NCBI GenBank assembly: GCA_034440575.1
Contig: JAOTOL010001635.1
Span: 2,463,001 to 2,527,000, forward strand
Source: Imbricaverruca yamaguchii
Taxonomy: Eukaryota; Arthropoda; Thecostraca; Neoverrucidae
Length of the DNA stretch: 64,000 bases
Reading direction: 5' to 3'
The notes under the pieces were generated by a model. The model was not told the DNA's origin and searched no databases. It worked only from the letters and a program-made list of their open reading frames with translations. The position numbers were made by a program, and so were the translations under genes. Positions 11,641-23,150 of the stretch are shown here, piece by piece; position 1 is the first letter of the stretch, and every line of letters begins with the position of its first letter.

Positions 11641-12080
11641 TGTCGCACTACTTAGACAGCTCTGAAACCGAATTCAGATATCACCGGCGAGGAACAGCAA
11701 CATTTTGTACAAGATGACATTGTGTAAATTATACGTGCTAAGTGATCTGACCTTTTGCCATTGACCTTTGACACATAAATTAACATACAAATTCTTAGTT
11801 AATGTTCTGTATCATTTTTGGCTTGCTAGGTTACTCCCAAATTGAACGCGAACAAATACCGGTAAATTGACCTGACATCATGTCTGTAACCTTGACCTTA
11901 ATTTACATATTATATAAGAGTGTGTTCGCTTTGATGAAAGGACAGATTGCTTTTAGTTTTGTGCACATATACTGTAACTACTCTGACTGGCAGTACTTTC
12001 CCTATCTTGAGACACCACTTATTTTGATCCTTTCCAAATCATGCCCTTTGATAACCTGGACCTGTAATTTTACAAAATAT
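11641..12080. other. no feature seen
   Basis: AT-rich unique DNA leading into a TA microsatellite. No coding or structural signal was recognised. Confidence 0.5.
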
Positions 12081-12084
12081 TCAA

Positions 12085-12163
<79 letters not shown>

Positions 12164-12165
12164 CA
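12081..12165. repeat. (TA)n microsatellite
   Basis: Almost uninterrupted TA dinucleotides, with one atac break on each side of the main run. Confidence 0.97.
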
Positions 12166-12814
12166 ATAGTGCACATAGCCAAATAGTAGAAATCTAAGAG
12201 CAAAATTGCGGTCTGGATATCATTAACAATACATGGAAATCCTGTTATGCATCGATAGGGGACAAGATAAGCTCGAACACTTGATATTCCACATAAATAA
12301 ATATATGCAGTGCTTATAAAAGTCTGTCGGTCAGTGCCCCCGTGGTGTTTCCGATTGGAAAATGAATTCGTGAATTTCAATGTAGTGAATAAAGTATCCT
12401 GGAATTACCGCTGTCTTCGAAATAAAACGATGACTGGAGATCAATCGAGATCAATGACCTTGTTTGGCATCGCGATCACCGGTAAGACGTCATGAACCGA
12501 AACCATCTAAAACCCTGAAATGTCGATCATCTCAATACATTAACAGCAGTATAAAATCACCAAAACCACGCCTGATAAGACGAAGCATTAGCTCTGCAAG
12601 CTAACATGAGCAGACTATGCCTATAAAAAGGTCTGCACTATGTGTCATTAGTAGTCCGAACGATGTACCATCACAACGTGCCATCAGTCATGCTGCACGA
12701 CCGCGAGCTGTTTAACGCTCTTCACCGGCGCTATAATTCCGATTGCTTGTGGCATTCACCTCGCCGGGTGACGATGGTAGCTATGTTGACTGAATGGACA
12801 ATCCCCTCCGACAG
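12166..12814. other. no feature seen
   Basis: AT-rich, unique-looking DNA up to the start of the 34-bp array. No gene signal was recognised. Confidence 0.5.
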
Positions 12815-13215
12815 TCAGATATTATTTTCGGCCGCGGTCATCAGGCAGTCAGAGATTGTGTTCGGCCGCAGTCATCAGGCAGTCAGAGATTGTGTGCGGC
12901 CGCAGTGATCAGTCAGAGATTGCGTTCGAATGCAGTGATTACTCAGTAAGAGGTTGCGTTCGGCAGCAGTGATCAGGTAGTCGGAAATTGTCTTCGGCCA
13001 TAGTGATCAGGCGGTCAGAGATTGTCTTGCCGCAGTGATCAGGCAGTCAGATATTGTGTTCGCCCACGGCCATTAGTCGGTCAAAGATTGTGTTCGGCCG
13101 CAGTGATGAATCAGAGATTGTGTTCGGCCCCAGTGATCAGGCTGTCAGAGACTGTGTTCGGCCGCAGTGATCGGGCAGTCAGAGACTGTGTTCGGCCGCA
13201 GTGATCAGTGATCAT
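12815..13215. repeat. 34-bp minisatellite (ttcggccgcagtgatcaggc)
   Basis: About eleven units with consensus ttcggccgcagtgatcaggc followed by agtcagagattgtg. Some units lack the ggcagtc part. Each carries a GATC and usually a CGGCCG palindrome. Short open frames inside follow the repeat. Confidence 0.9.
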
Positions 13216-14009
13216 GGTCTACCATTGCGTTTGGATGGGGGAGATCAAAATGCATCCAACCGGATTCGGTCGATCCAACCGGAGTCACTTCGGTCGATGT
13301 CTTGATCTGAGTTAAAGTGCACCGCTGTTTTCCCCGAGACGTGGCCATACAATAGTAACAGACGTCTCGTTAAACAGAGTATTAAATCACGAAGTTGTCA
13401 GTTTTGTTTCGACATGCTAAGTGACAGCAGCCGGCCCGACGACCATATACACGTACAGCACGGTAATATTTCAACTGTACGTATCAGTGGCACGGAGTTC
13501 TAGGTACTTACGCGAAGTAACCTTGCATGTTTGTTTTCGTAGAAGGAGCAGGATTGAAGTAGACGACGGTGAAGGAGAATATGAAGGGTGTGTAGGAATG
13601 CACTAGTCTCATTTTGTGGCTTACTTACTTAGGGGAGAGTGGAATCAAGTCTCCGCGCAATAAACGGCCTGGACGAATCGCACAGGTATATGATTCAGAC
13701 CCCATGTGACCAATCGGTTGTGGCCTTCGCATGAGGAAAGTCCTGAGTATGCACTGGGGGCGGCTATTGACTGGAACTCTCTATGATACTCCAGACACTG
13801 CAAAATACTGGCCTCGCCCACCATGACCTTGCGTCGCACTATTCATACCATCGCTAAAGCCATAGCAACATCAGCCTACGCTAACCTGGATGATCCATCA
13901 ATTCAACGGCGGTGCGTACACGAAGCTAAAGTTCAATGCAGAAAAAAGCGACACAATGACAGCAAAAAACGGCCGCAGGCGATAGCGGGCAGCCAATGAC
14001 TGCGACGCA
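13216..14009. other. no gene seen; short direct repeat
   Basis: Two near-copies of ccaaccgga...tcggtcgat lie at about 13256-13300, just after the 34-bp array. No other feature was recognised. Confidence 0.45.
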
Positions 14010-14590
14010 CGCAGCCGCTCTGTGAGCTATCAGTGGTCACGAGTGGTGCTGCCGTCACCAGTGGGTCGTAGCGAGCCACGGACAGACGTCAGAGGCGGCC
14101 GGCGTTTCCGGGACGGTCTGGCGCCGCGCCGCGCCGGCTGCAGGGTGTGGCCAGTGTGTGTGCGGCGGCACGCGGCCCGACCCTGGTCTCGACACGCCGC
14201 CCGGCCCGCCGACACCGACTGCGGCCGGCGACCTGACAGCGGCCGCGCCGTAACGAGGGGCGTGGTCACGGCCGGAGGGTCGCACCGCCAGCACGCCGGC
14301 GACCGTCCTCGGCGGCGAGACTTCGGAGAAACTGGTGGAGGGCTCAGGCAGTCTCAGTCGCAATTCGCTCCCGTGTACCCCCATTCGCGAGTGGAAAGCA
14401 TGGCCCCGGGAACCGCTCGAGCTCCAAACATGCATACGTCGGGTGTCTTCCGTGGCCCTCTGGGGCGTGGCTAGCGACCTACCGCATGCCACCCGGCGAC
14501 GTGTCCTTCGCACTTGGGCGGGTATTCGTGTTGCTGAGACAACCGCTGCCCAACCGGAACCCTGCCAAATACGGCGCCGTGCTACGACGA
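14010..14590. other. CpG-rich segment
   Basis: Strongly GC/CpG-rich and open in several frames on both strands, including 14022-14474 plus and 14055-14513 minus. That reflects base composition. No repeat period, splice pattern or protein family was recognised. It could be a CpG island or an eroded array. Confidence 0.4.
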
Positions 14591-15393
14591 AACTGAAATT
14601 ATAGCGATTTCATCATAGGCGGTACTATCCTGGCGGCCACTATCCAATGATACGGCTGGATAACTATGGGTGATCATGTCAATTGAAAATGAAACACCGA
14701 ATCGTAAAACTGCATGCAGAGGTAAGAAAGAATGAGGGAGCGCCAGGGACAGACCCAGTGATGGGAATCAAGTTAGACGAAAAGGACGTTTCTAGAGGTG
14801 GTTGCGAGGAGCGAGTAAATGATTGGTGGCAGGAGAGATATGGATATTGGTGGTGGAAGCGTACCAATAGGATGGTTAATGGTCGTGGAAGCAGGGTACG
14901 CGCTAGGGGTGCACCCCTGGCGCCTACCATGAATTCGCGAGGAAAGCACCTCTTTTGATCCATGGATCCAGAGGACAATGAGAGTCGCCTGGAGAATGGC
15001 AATCATCCCTCAGGTCGTTGCCCTTGCCAGTGCACGGAATTGTACCACATTCCTTAAATCAGTAGATTTATTGCGACCACCCTAATAATGGCTGTGAACG
15101 ACATAAAAACCAACGAGGTGCACCTGGCGATATCTGGAGATTGGCATCTTCAGGAATCGAGGGGGAAAATAAATGCAATATTTATCTATAGTGTCCAAAT
15201 TATCCGAGTGTTGAATATGTGTCCCTTATCGAGGAGGTAAAGCTAGGTTGATGACGTTGGATAACTTTATAAATGCAATAAGCCAGGTAAAAGATTGAGC
15301 TGCATTATTTAGCACGGTACCACGCCTAATTCTTGATAGTATGCGATCAGCAATGGATGTCCCATCAGCTACGCCAGCATCAGCTACGCCTAA
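14591..15393. other. no gene seen
   Basis: Purine-rich to AT-rich unique DNA. Overlapping open frames at 14679-15006 lie on both strands and show no family signature. Confidence 0.45.
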
Positions 15394-15775
15394 GATGAAA
15401 CCTCCATCGTTTGCTTAACTTTAGGGACGAAACAAAACGCACAAAGGATTTTTTTCGTTTTTGATTATTTATTAGTTAGGTATATTTGCCAGACATCACC
15501 ACGTGGTGGCAGGCTGGCAAAACTGAATCACACACACACATTGGAGTTAAATAGAAGACTCTGGCTAAGGTAAGCATTTATTTATAGGAGCAAGTTGAGT
15601 TTGGACGACGTTTTTCGGTCCGCTTATTAAAAAGAAATGTTGGGGGTGCGCAACATTTAAGGGCCCTGGTTGATTTCGCCTTCCTTTCCTGATGTCAAAC
15701 AATATTTTCTTCAAATCTCCCCCAAAATGAACTCCCAGAGCCAAAAACATGATGTAAGTCGTGAAAGTTATAGTT
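15394..15775 (-). mobile_element. MITE fragment, opposite orientation
   Basis: Aligns with the middle of the TTAA family: gatgaaac...gtttgctt, then aaaacgcac, cttanctaaggtaagcat, and ccccaaaatgaactcccagag. The left break falls exactly where complete copies have the internal TTAATGAAAC site. A stretch near 15488-15545 (gccagacatcaccacgtggtgg and CA repeats) is absent from other copies. Confidence 0.75.
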
Positions 15776-15839
15776 CACGAACAGAAAACTTTGATGCCAG
15801 CACCGTGTATTCCTCAGCGATCGGCGGTAACCAGACTGG

Positions 15840-16369
15840 CCCCCGCTGACCTATAATTTTTGGGCCCTCCAATTTTTTTTATTTGAAAATTTTGAGTTGT
15901 CAAGTTTTCTTTAAATTTCCTTCTCCAATGGTTAGAGCAGACCGATAAACGTTGTTGGAAGTCAACTTGCCCTAATAAAAAATGCTTACTTTAGCCAGAA
16001 TCCTGTATTTAATTTGCAATTTGTCAAATACGCAAAATTTATATGTAGTCAAAAACGAAAAAAATGAAAAATTGCACTCATACGTTTTGTTGCATCCGTA
16101 AAGATAAGCAAACGCTGAAAGTTTCATTAAAATATCTGTATCCGTTAAAGCGTGACGACTGGTTGAACTTTTTTGGAGGTGACCTCACTTGACCTTGACT
16201 AACTCCTTGAACCTAGACGGACTGACCTATAAATTTTGAATCAGCATGTCAAATTGATGTGGGAAAAGGTATGCCAAATTTGGGCGCGCTGCCGCACGCC
16301 GTTCGTCCGCTATCCGCGAAAAACCTGAGGGGGGCGGTTGAAGACCCCCAGAGACCCCAGCAGGGTTAA
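15840..16369 (+). mobile_element. MITE fragment with intact right terminus
   Basis: Same orientation as the 57716 copy, covering roughly its distal 60 percent. It includes aaatgcttactttagccaga, gtgacgactggttgaac and gccgttcgtccgctatccgc. It ends gcagggTTAA at 16366-16369, with the G-rich ggcggttgaagaccccc subterminal block. With 15394-15775 it forms a head-to-head pair of family fragments. Confidence 0.8.
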
Positions 16370-16738
16370 AGGCTCTGCTGGGTTTGACGATCAAGTGGCA
16401 ACATAGTTCACGCAGCCAGTTTAAGCCATAGCTTTATGCATGGCTTTATTCGGCTAAAACTACACAGCGGCGCACACGCCTTCATGGTGGAATATGACGT
16501 ATTTTGTTACTTTTAATTGGCATAAATATAGCTCAGATGAAAGCTTGGACATTTATATCGCTGGATGGCGGCGTCAGCATTGAGCTCAGTGCGGAAGGTT
16601 AGCATTGCGGGCTGCTCTGTGAGCATTCATGTCCACACACATATCAACTTGAGCACAGCAAGACGAATGGATGGATGCTGTTCACAGTCTGACCACCGAA
16701 GAAATGGATAGTCGCACGCGTCTGGAACGCACACAGCC
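16370..16738. other. no feature seen
   Basis: Unique-looking DNA between the MITE terminus and the 66-bp array. A partial inverted echo CCAGCAG/CTGCTGG straddles the MITE end. Confidence 0.45.
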
Positions 16739-17345
16739 ATGGACGTCGGTGAACGGCTGACGTCGGCCGCGCTGGCTCGTGCTCCGATGGTCCCACGACT
16801 GCTGTTGGACGTCGGTGAACGGCTGACGTCGGCCGCACCGGCTCGTGCTCCGATGGTCCCACGAGGGATGCTGGACGTCGGTGAACGACTGACGTCGGGC
16901 GCACCGGCTCGTGCTCTGATGGTCCCACGACTGCTGCTGGACGTCGGTGAACGACTGACGTCGGCCGCACCGGCCCGTGCTCCGATGGTCCCACGACTGC
17001 TGCTGGACGTCGGTGAACGACTGACGTCGGCCGCACCGGCTCGTGCTCCGATGGTCCCACGACTGCTGCTGGACGTCGGTGAACGACTGACGTCGGCCGA
17101 CCGTCCACCGCTGGACGTCGGTACGCGCGGCCCGGCCGAGCTGCTGGACGTCGGTGAACGACTGACGTCGGCCGCACCGGCCCGTGCTCCGATGGTCCCA
17201 CGACTGCTGCTGGACGTCGGTGAACGACTGACGTCGGCCGCACCGGCTCGTGCTCTGATGGTCCCACGACTGCTGCTGGACGTCGGTGAACGACTGACGT
17301 CGGCCGCACCGGCCCGTGCTCTGATGGTGCCACGAGGGCTGCCGG
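16739..17345. repeat. 66-bp minisatellite (22-codon unit)
   Basis: Units start at 16742, 16808, 16874, 16940, 17006, 17072, 17147, 17213 and 17279, exactly 66 bp apart except for a disrupted pair (42 and 33 bp) at 17072-17146. Because 66 is a multiple of three, frames stay open on both strands. On plus, 16739-17662 has 307 codons with a unit containing LDVGERLTSAAPARAPMVPR; on minus, 16627-17640 has 337 codons. Between-unit changes fall at all codon positions, so coding status is undecided and I favour non-coding. Confidence 0.9.
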
Positions 17346-19048
17346 GCGTCACCCCGTGCCCGGTGACGCCTCCGACGTTCAGTCGGCGCGCCCACCTGTG
17401 GGGTCTGACCGACAAGAAGAGGCCGGTCTGGCAGAGTGGCCGAGGCCGCAGCGTGCAACACACAGCGGGGATTCTGACCCACCCGGGATCGCGCCGGACC
17501 CGCTGCTCTGGGAAAACAAACAGCCGTGACGCAACGTTCAGATTGTATGTAAATGCCAGCGGCGAAGTGGAGCGAGAGCGAAGAAGGTGCAGAGGGAATA
17601 CGCAGGCACGCGTGGGGTATCCAGGCCTGCTGCTGAACATGTACCATGCTGGATTATCGTGAATAATCCTTGCGCTTTTGGAGCGGTGATCGGCTAAAAA
17701 ATTACTCCGATGTATATTGTCACATGCTCAATGAACGAACGAATTGGGACTGGAGTGGAGTTTGAGATTAGTCCGGGAGCCATTTTGAAAATAGAATAAC
17801 TTCACGGTCGCTGTTGCAAAAATGAATTGCTTACCGACTTTCTTCACTCCCCACATATTTTTTTTCCGGTTTCCTTTTCCCCTGGAATGATTAAATAGCA
17901 TTAATGTATGCTCAAGCACTTCGGGTGCTATCGAAATGATATTTAGTTCAGTTCGTAGCAAAATATGGGAAACATGATATCCATGGTAGAATACGTAGGC
18001 ATCCAAACATGCTAGAACTGACCAGACATCCAGAGATATCCAGAAGAGATAACCAGACCTACGTGCATAGTTTTTGTTGAGCGAAAGCATGGTGTCCTTA
18101 GAAATAGCACTGAGCTTATAAGCCGACTGTGGTAAGACGAGTTCAAATCCGGCATATCGCTCATAATGAATGCCTTAAAGCTAAGCTGGCTACCAGACAG
18201 GCAGGATCTTGGCTGTTTAAGCCCTGTCGGTGCATTGGTTGTACGCTACATTCTCGAGTTAAATTAGGCATTATAACTGAAATCTCCACTATCGGATGGT
18301 GGGTTCAGGGTGAATGCAAGGTGTTTCGCTGAGCCGCTTATCCTGTTCTTCGTAAATCGTCCATGACACGCTTGAGTAATGCTTTAAAATGCGATTAAGG
18401 TATGAACGAAAGAAATTAATAGATTTCTTGTCATTTTTGCTCCTTTTATAAGCCTTCAGCCTTGCGATTAATGTATTACTGCAATACACTTCGCCTTTTC
18501 ATTGCCTCAAAGAAGACAAAAATCGTGTAAAATGATCCTAGACTGTTGCCAAGTACATGCTTACTGTTGTCGGCGACGATTCTAGTCATAAGTGCAGTTT
18601 TTGTAGTGTAATTAGTGCGATGCAAATTGCATGGTTCACCTGCTATGACTGAACATTCACAAGTCTTCCTTTCTGGCTTGCTTCTTGTTGAAATACTTTG
18701 TCAAAAGTTCTGCTGTGTAAGAACCTCTAGTTATCTCAAACTAGGCGGAGAGGAGGTGGGGAGGAGGAGGGTCCTATTCTGCAACAGGAAGGGCCTCGTC
18801 CCCCACTCCGTCTGTGCCGTCCATGCAACAAAGTCTTCGCCAAGTCGCAGCAGTGATGTCTCCCCTCCTCTATAATTCCTTTGGCATGGACTCCGAATTG
18901 CATGCATAAGTGCCCCGAACACTATCATGCAACAGTTCTTCCACAATTCCACTTAACGCTCATGTGTGGAAAGTACATAGCTTAGTTGAAGGTCAACGAT
19001 GGGGATCGCAAAGCATAGGGAAGTTTTGTTTTGATGCTGTTTGATTCT
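17346..19048. other. no gene seen
   Basis: GC-rich tail of the array to about 17620, then AT-rich unique DNA. A lone tRNA B-box-like string (gagttcaaatccggc, near 18140) has no accompanying A box or tRNA fold and is not called. Confidence 0.45.
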
Positions 19049-19240
19049 CCTGTTCTCGCTACTCTTGGTTGGTTATTGGTTTTACGACACATCGACTGTT
19101 GGGCCATGCAGCGTCGCCAATCTCTCACGCCGATTGGTCGCGGGCGAAGAGTAGCGACAGGTGAGACTCGAACCCACAACCTTTCGATTGTGAGACGAGC
19201 AGCTTGCCCCTGGGCTACTCGTCCCCTGTTCTCGCTACTC
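19049..19240 (-). mobile_element. tRNA-derived SINE with 16-bp target-site duplication
   Basis: The 16-mer cctgttctcgctactc flanks the element exactly at 19049-19064 and 19225-19240. The 160-bp body read on the minus strand begins with a tRNA-like head: A box TAGCCCAGGGG, an anticodon-loop-like CTCACAA resembling tRNA-Val(CAC), and B box GGTTCGAGTCT inside a T arm pairing GTGGG with CTCAC. The acceptor and anticodon stems contain mismatches, so it is not a working tRNA gene. The tail ends in accaataaccaacca. Polymerase III promoter use is inferred from the A and B boxes. Confidence 0.88.
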
Positions 19241-20439
19241 GAACGATACTGTGTGCTAATTATGCTACATTTAGTGTAAACGTTTAAAGCAGCGACGCGT
19301 GGTCGGACACCGAACATCGAAAGCTTATGACTGCATGTTTTCATTTCCGAGACACCATAATTCTGGATTTAAAAAAATCATTCTTCTGGATGATTCACAA
19401 ACCCATGGAAATACCTCTTGATGCATATTATACACATCATAAGCGTGCCAAAAGTGACAGAGGCGATGCAACTCGGTGGAGTGTCCGTACATTTCAGCTT
19501 ACGCTTAGTCCCGAAGCATCATGATCAGTGTCTGCTACCGGCGCGATTATGCTTGCATTTTTCTCAGTGGCGTTGTCAAGCACGATGCATTTATGGACGT
19601 ATTGGGTTAGAATGCGCCAATACCTTTTGGGATTCGATGCATTTACGTATAGCCGTATGCAATGTGCATGCATACGTACGTATACGTACGCGTGCAACTG
19701 TAAGTAGTGGTGACTCCACAGTTCTTTGGAACTACCAAAAATTATAAGCATGCACTAGCACATCAGTGCATAAAATGCCTCCCAAATGTACATATCAGAC
19801 GATTTGAGGTTGCCCAACGCCAGCTTTGACGACAGCAGCAAGAGCATTCAGAGTGCCATAAAAATCTCACCGGAAATGCCATTGATGAAACAAAAATTAA
19901 GTAGGAATGAAGTGTACCATGTTTCCAGTTGCATTTCTGTATTTTGATGTACCTGTGGATGTTGGGCCGAGGTTCACTGCAGGAACCGTCGAGTCGACAT
20001 GCACAACTGGCATGCATTTAATTCAACGGCTGTACCTTGCAAACCCTCCGTAATTTTGACTTTCTGGAGACGCCACTGATCGTTTAGACGCCATATGATG
20101 CAGCACACGTTGTCGAATGACATAAGCAGCGACGAAGTACATATCAACCATCATAACCCAATTTTGAATGCAACAATGCCCGACGTGACCGATATAAATG
20201 ACAAAAATGCAAACCACGTCTTCCTAAATCATTCCTTGGAACGGTCTATGACAAAAGCAAGACTTAATGCTTCCAACGGGATGCACGAATAGGTTAGCTA
20301 GAAGTCACGAAGGTTCAGAACACTGATGCAAGGTCGGAAATAGCACGTGAAAAATCTCGTGATGCGAATTCAATCCGCCCCCACCTGTACAGGAATAGCG
20401 TTAACGGATTGCTGATGGCTGATTCACCGACCGTCGGCC
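19241..20439. other. no gene seen; near-palindrome
   Basis: AT-rich DNA. A near-perfect 26-bp palindrome built of TACGTACG words lies at about 19670-19695. The 65-codon plus frame at 20095-20292 is unremarkable. Confidence 0.4.
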
Positions 20440-21100
20440 GGTGATAAGATAGCGGACATGCCACTTCACGGCACGCCTCCGCGTCCTCCGGACAGGGCGA
20501 CCTTGGTGCGAGCCGACGGAGGCTCCCAGCATCCGGGCGGCGGCTGGGTGGGGCATCCTCCGGCGGCGGCCAACCGGCGTCCGCCCCGCGCCGGTGTGAC
20601 GTCACCAGCGTGGTGTGACGTCGCAGGCGGCGCCGGCTGCTGCGGCGCGCAGTGGGACACTGGCCGGGTGGGACCGCTGGAGTCGTGGCCGGCGCGTGCT
20701 GACCGTCGCGTGACGTGACGTGTCCGTGCCACCGCCGCCGCCGCGCCGCGTGCTACCCTGTCTGGCTGTCGAGAGCAGCGTGGTGACCAGACCGGCTTCG
20801 ATACCGCGCCCAGAGCAGCAGCCGCGCCCCAGACAGGTGAGCGCCACCACAACACGCACTGCAGTCAGCACTGCTCACTGGCGATGGCCCGAGGCGTGGC
20901 ACATACCGGCTGATGGTCGGGCCGTTGGCAGGTGGGAATCCACCGCGCCACCACGACTGGCGTACCCCACGGTGACCGGCGTGGGTGGTCGTGACGGCCC
21001 CCAGCATGCAGCCGACTCCCTGCTGGGCGTGACTGTGGGCGTCACGTCGGCCGTCACTCGGCACGGTCTGCGGTCGTGACGCTGCCCCCTCCAGTGACAC
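20440..21100. other. CpG-rich segment with a CRE palindrome
   Basis: Very CpG-rich and open in many frames on both strands. A perfect TGACGTCA sits at 20597-20604 and further TGACG half-sites follow near 20714 and 21075. No exon or repeat structure is established. A promoter-type CpG island is one reading; an eroded minisatellite is another. Confidence 0.4.
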
Positions 21101-21344
21101 GAGTGGTGGTGCTGGTGCTGCTGGGGACGGGTGCTGTAGTGGTGATGAGGTCCGCCTGGTTGCCGTTCTGTGCTGAGATCATACTGACCCCTGCGGCCAT
21201 ACACTGCACCGCACTGACCATTGACCACCAACAACAAATCAACAACGCGTGTGAGTTAACCACATCAATTCTGGCTTTGGCCATGCTAATATCCAGCCAC
21301 TGACACCCAAGTCAACAACACCAACCGACAAACATGACTATACG
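21101..21344. other. no feature seen
   Basis: Unique DNA between the CpG-rich segment and the E-box array; caacaac-rich near 21225-21325. Confidence 0.45.
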
Positions 21345-21995
21345 AGTCTGGCGGTGACCTCTCACGTGGCAGCATCAGTCCGCCTTGACCTCTCACGTGG
21401 CAGCATCAGTCCGCTTTGACTTCTCACGTGGCAGCGTCAGTCCGCCTTGACCTCTCACGTGGCAGCATCAGTTCGCCTTGACCTCTCACGTGGCAGCATC
21501 AGTCCGCCTTGACCTCTCACGTGGCAGCATCAGTTCGCCTTGACCTCTCACGTGGCAGTATCAGTTCGCCTTACCTTCCACGTGACAGCTCCAGTCTGCC
21601 GGTGGCCTCTCACGTGGCAGCACCAGTCCGCCTTGACCTCTCACGTGGCAGCATCAGTCCGCTTTGACCTCTCACGTGGCAGCATCAGTTCGCCTTGACC
21701 TCTCACGTGGCAGCATCAGTCCGCCTTGACCTCTCACGTGGCAGCATCAGTTCGCCTTGACCTCTCACGTGGCAGTATCAGTTCGCCTTAACCTCTCACG
21801 TGGCAGCATCAGTCCGCCTTACCTTCCACGTGACAGCTCCAGTCTGCCGGTGGCCTCTCACGTGGCAGCACCAGTCCGCCTTGACCTCTCACGTGGCAGC
21901 ATCAGTCCGCCTTGACCTCTCACGTGGCAGCACCAGGCCGCCTTGACCTCCCACGTGGTAGCTCGAGTCTGCCGGTGGCCTCTCACGTGGCAGCA
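21345..21995. repeat. 31-bp minisatellite, each unit with CACGTG
   Basis: Twenty-one units of consensus cctctcacgtggcagcatca followed by gtccgccttga, period 31. I count 21 CACGTG hexamers, one per unit. Two marker units (ccttccacgtgacagctcc type) start at 21573 and 21821, 248 bp or eight units apart, and are followed by similar unit successions. This indicates a higher-order duplication. CACGTG is the palindromic E-box bound by many bHLH factors, but function here is inference. Confidence 0.95.
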
Positions 21996-22519
21996 TGAAA
22001 ATTGTGATCTCCCAAGTCGTAACACGAGTTTTGTTTTGGCCTATGCGGGATAGCACAGCGCCGTAACTTAAATCACTGTACACAGAAACACAGGCGTAAC
22101 ATTGAACGTGGGCGATGAGAAGTGAACGCGTCAACCGCACGGGGACAGGATTTTGTCGGTTTTCACCTCTCAAGTGACAACACCCGACTGACGTTGACCT
22201 CTGAGGTGACATGCGTGTGATCAGCTGACGGGTGACATTCAGCGAGTCACGACTGAACCAATTGGCGCGCCTTTAACGGCCGGCCGCCTTTGTAAACGGC
22301 CGTGCACATGCGGCTTGATGGTGTAATTATTGTGATAGCGCTTGCTAATGCGCCATTAGTGTTGGACGCCTCCGACAGCGTAGCTCTTTAGGCGGCGAGT
22401 GAAAGTGCCTCAGCCGCCAGCGGGCGCCGATCCGAAAGGCGGCAAGTTTTGCAAGCCGGCCTGCAGCGGATTAGCGCTGACCGCGGCGGCGCTCTGTGGT
22501 CTGACGTCACCGGTGCTGT
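21996..22519. other. no gene seen
   Basis: Contains degenerate echoes of the E-box unit (tctcaagtgacaacacc near 22165) and then unique DNA. A perfect TGACGTCA at 22502-22509 sits at the edge of the next array. Confidence 0.45.
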
Positions 22520-23150
22520 CGTCCGGGCTGCTGTGTCTGGCCACCATGTCCACACCGGGCTGCTGTGCCCGGCCACCACGTCCACACCGGCTGCTGTCCC
22601 GGCCACCATATACACACCGACTGCTGTGCCCGGCCACCATGTCCACACCGGACTGCTGTGCCCGGCCACCACGTCCACACCGGCTGCTGTCCCGGCCACC
22701 ATATCCACACCGGCTGCTGTGCCCGGCCACCACGTCCACACCGGCTGCTGTGTCTGGCCACCACGTCCACACCGACTGCTGTGCCCGGCAACCACGTCCA
22801 CAGCGAGCTGATATGCTCGGCCACCATGTCCACAGCGGGCTGATATGCCCGGCCACCATGTCCACACCGGCTGATGTGCCCGGCCACCATGTCCACAGCG
22901 GGCTGATATGCTCGGCCACCATGTCCACAGCGGGCTGATATGCTCGGCCACCATGTCCACACCGGGCTGATATGCTCGGCCACCACGTCCACAGCGGGCT
23001 GATATGCTCGGCCACCATGTCCACAGCGGCTGGCGTGCGCGGCCACCATGTCCACAGCGGCTGCTGTGCCCGGCCACCATGTCCACAGAGGGCTGATATG
23101 CCCGGCCACCATGTCCACAGCGGCTGGCGTGCGCGGCCACCACACCACTT
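22520..23150. repeat. 31-32-bp minisatellite (ggccaccatgtccacaccgg)
   Basis: About twenty units of cggccaccatgtccacagcg + ggctgatatgct, or the variant ending gctgctgtgcc. Two subtypes segregate: gctgctgt units in the left half and gctgatat units in the right half. Open frames on both strands (up to 251 codons minus) follow the stop-free unit. Confidence 0.93.

Noticed and set aside
14022..14513. GC-rich frames of about 150 codons on both strands
   Set aside because: Simultaneously open frames reflect CpG-rich composition; no family was recognised.
18129..18170. tRNA or SINE suggested by gagttcaaatccggc
   Set aside because: Only a B-box-like string is present; no A box, stems or flanking duplication could be found.
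19140..19225. Functional tRNA-Val gene
   Set aside because: The acceptor and anticodon stems have several mismatches, and the unit lies inside a SINE bounded by target duplications.
21345..21995. CRISPR-like regular array
   Set aside because: Units are contiguous tandem copies with no unique spacers and no cas genes; the context is eukaryotic.
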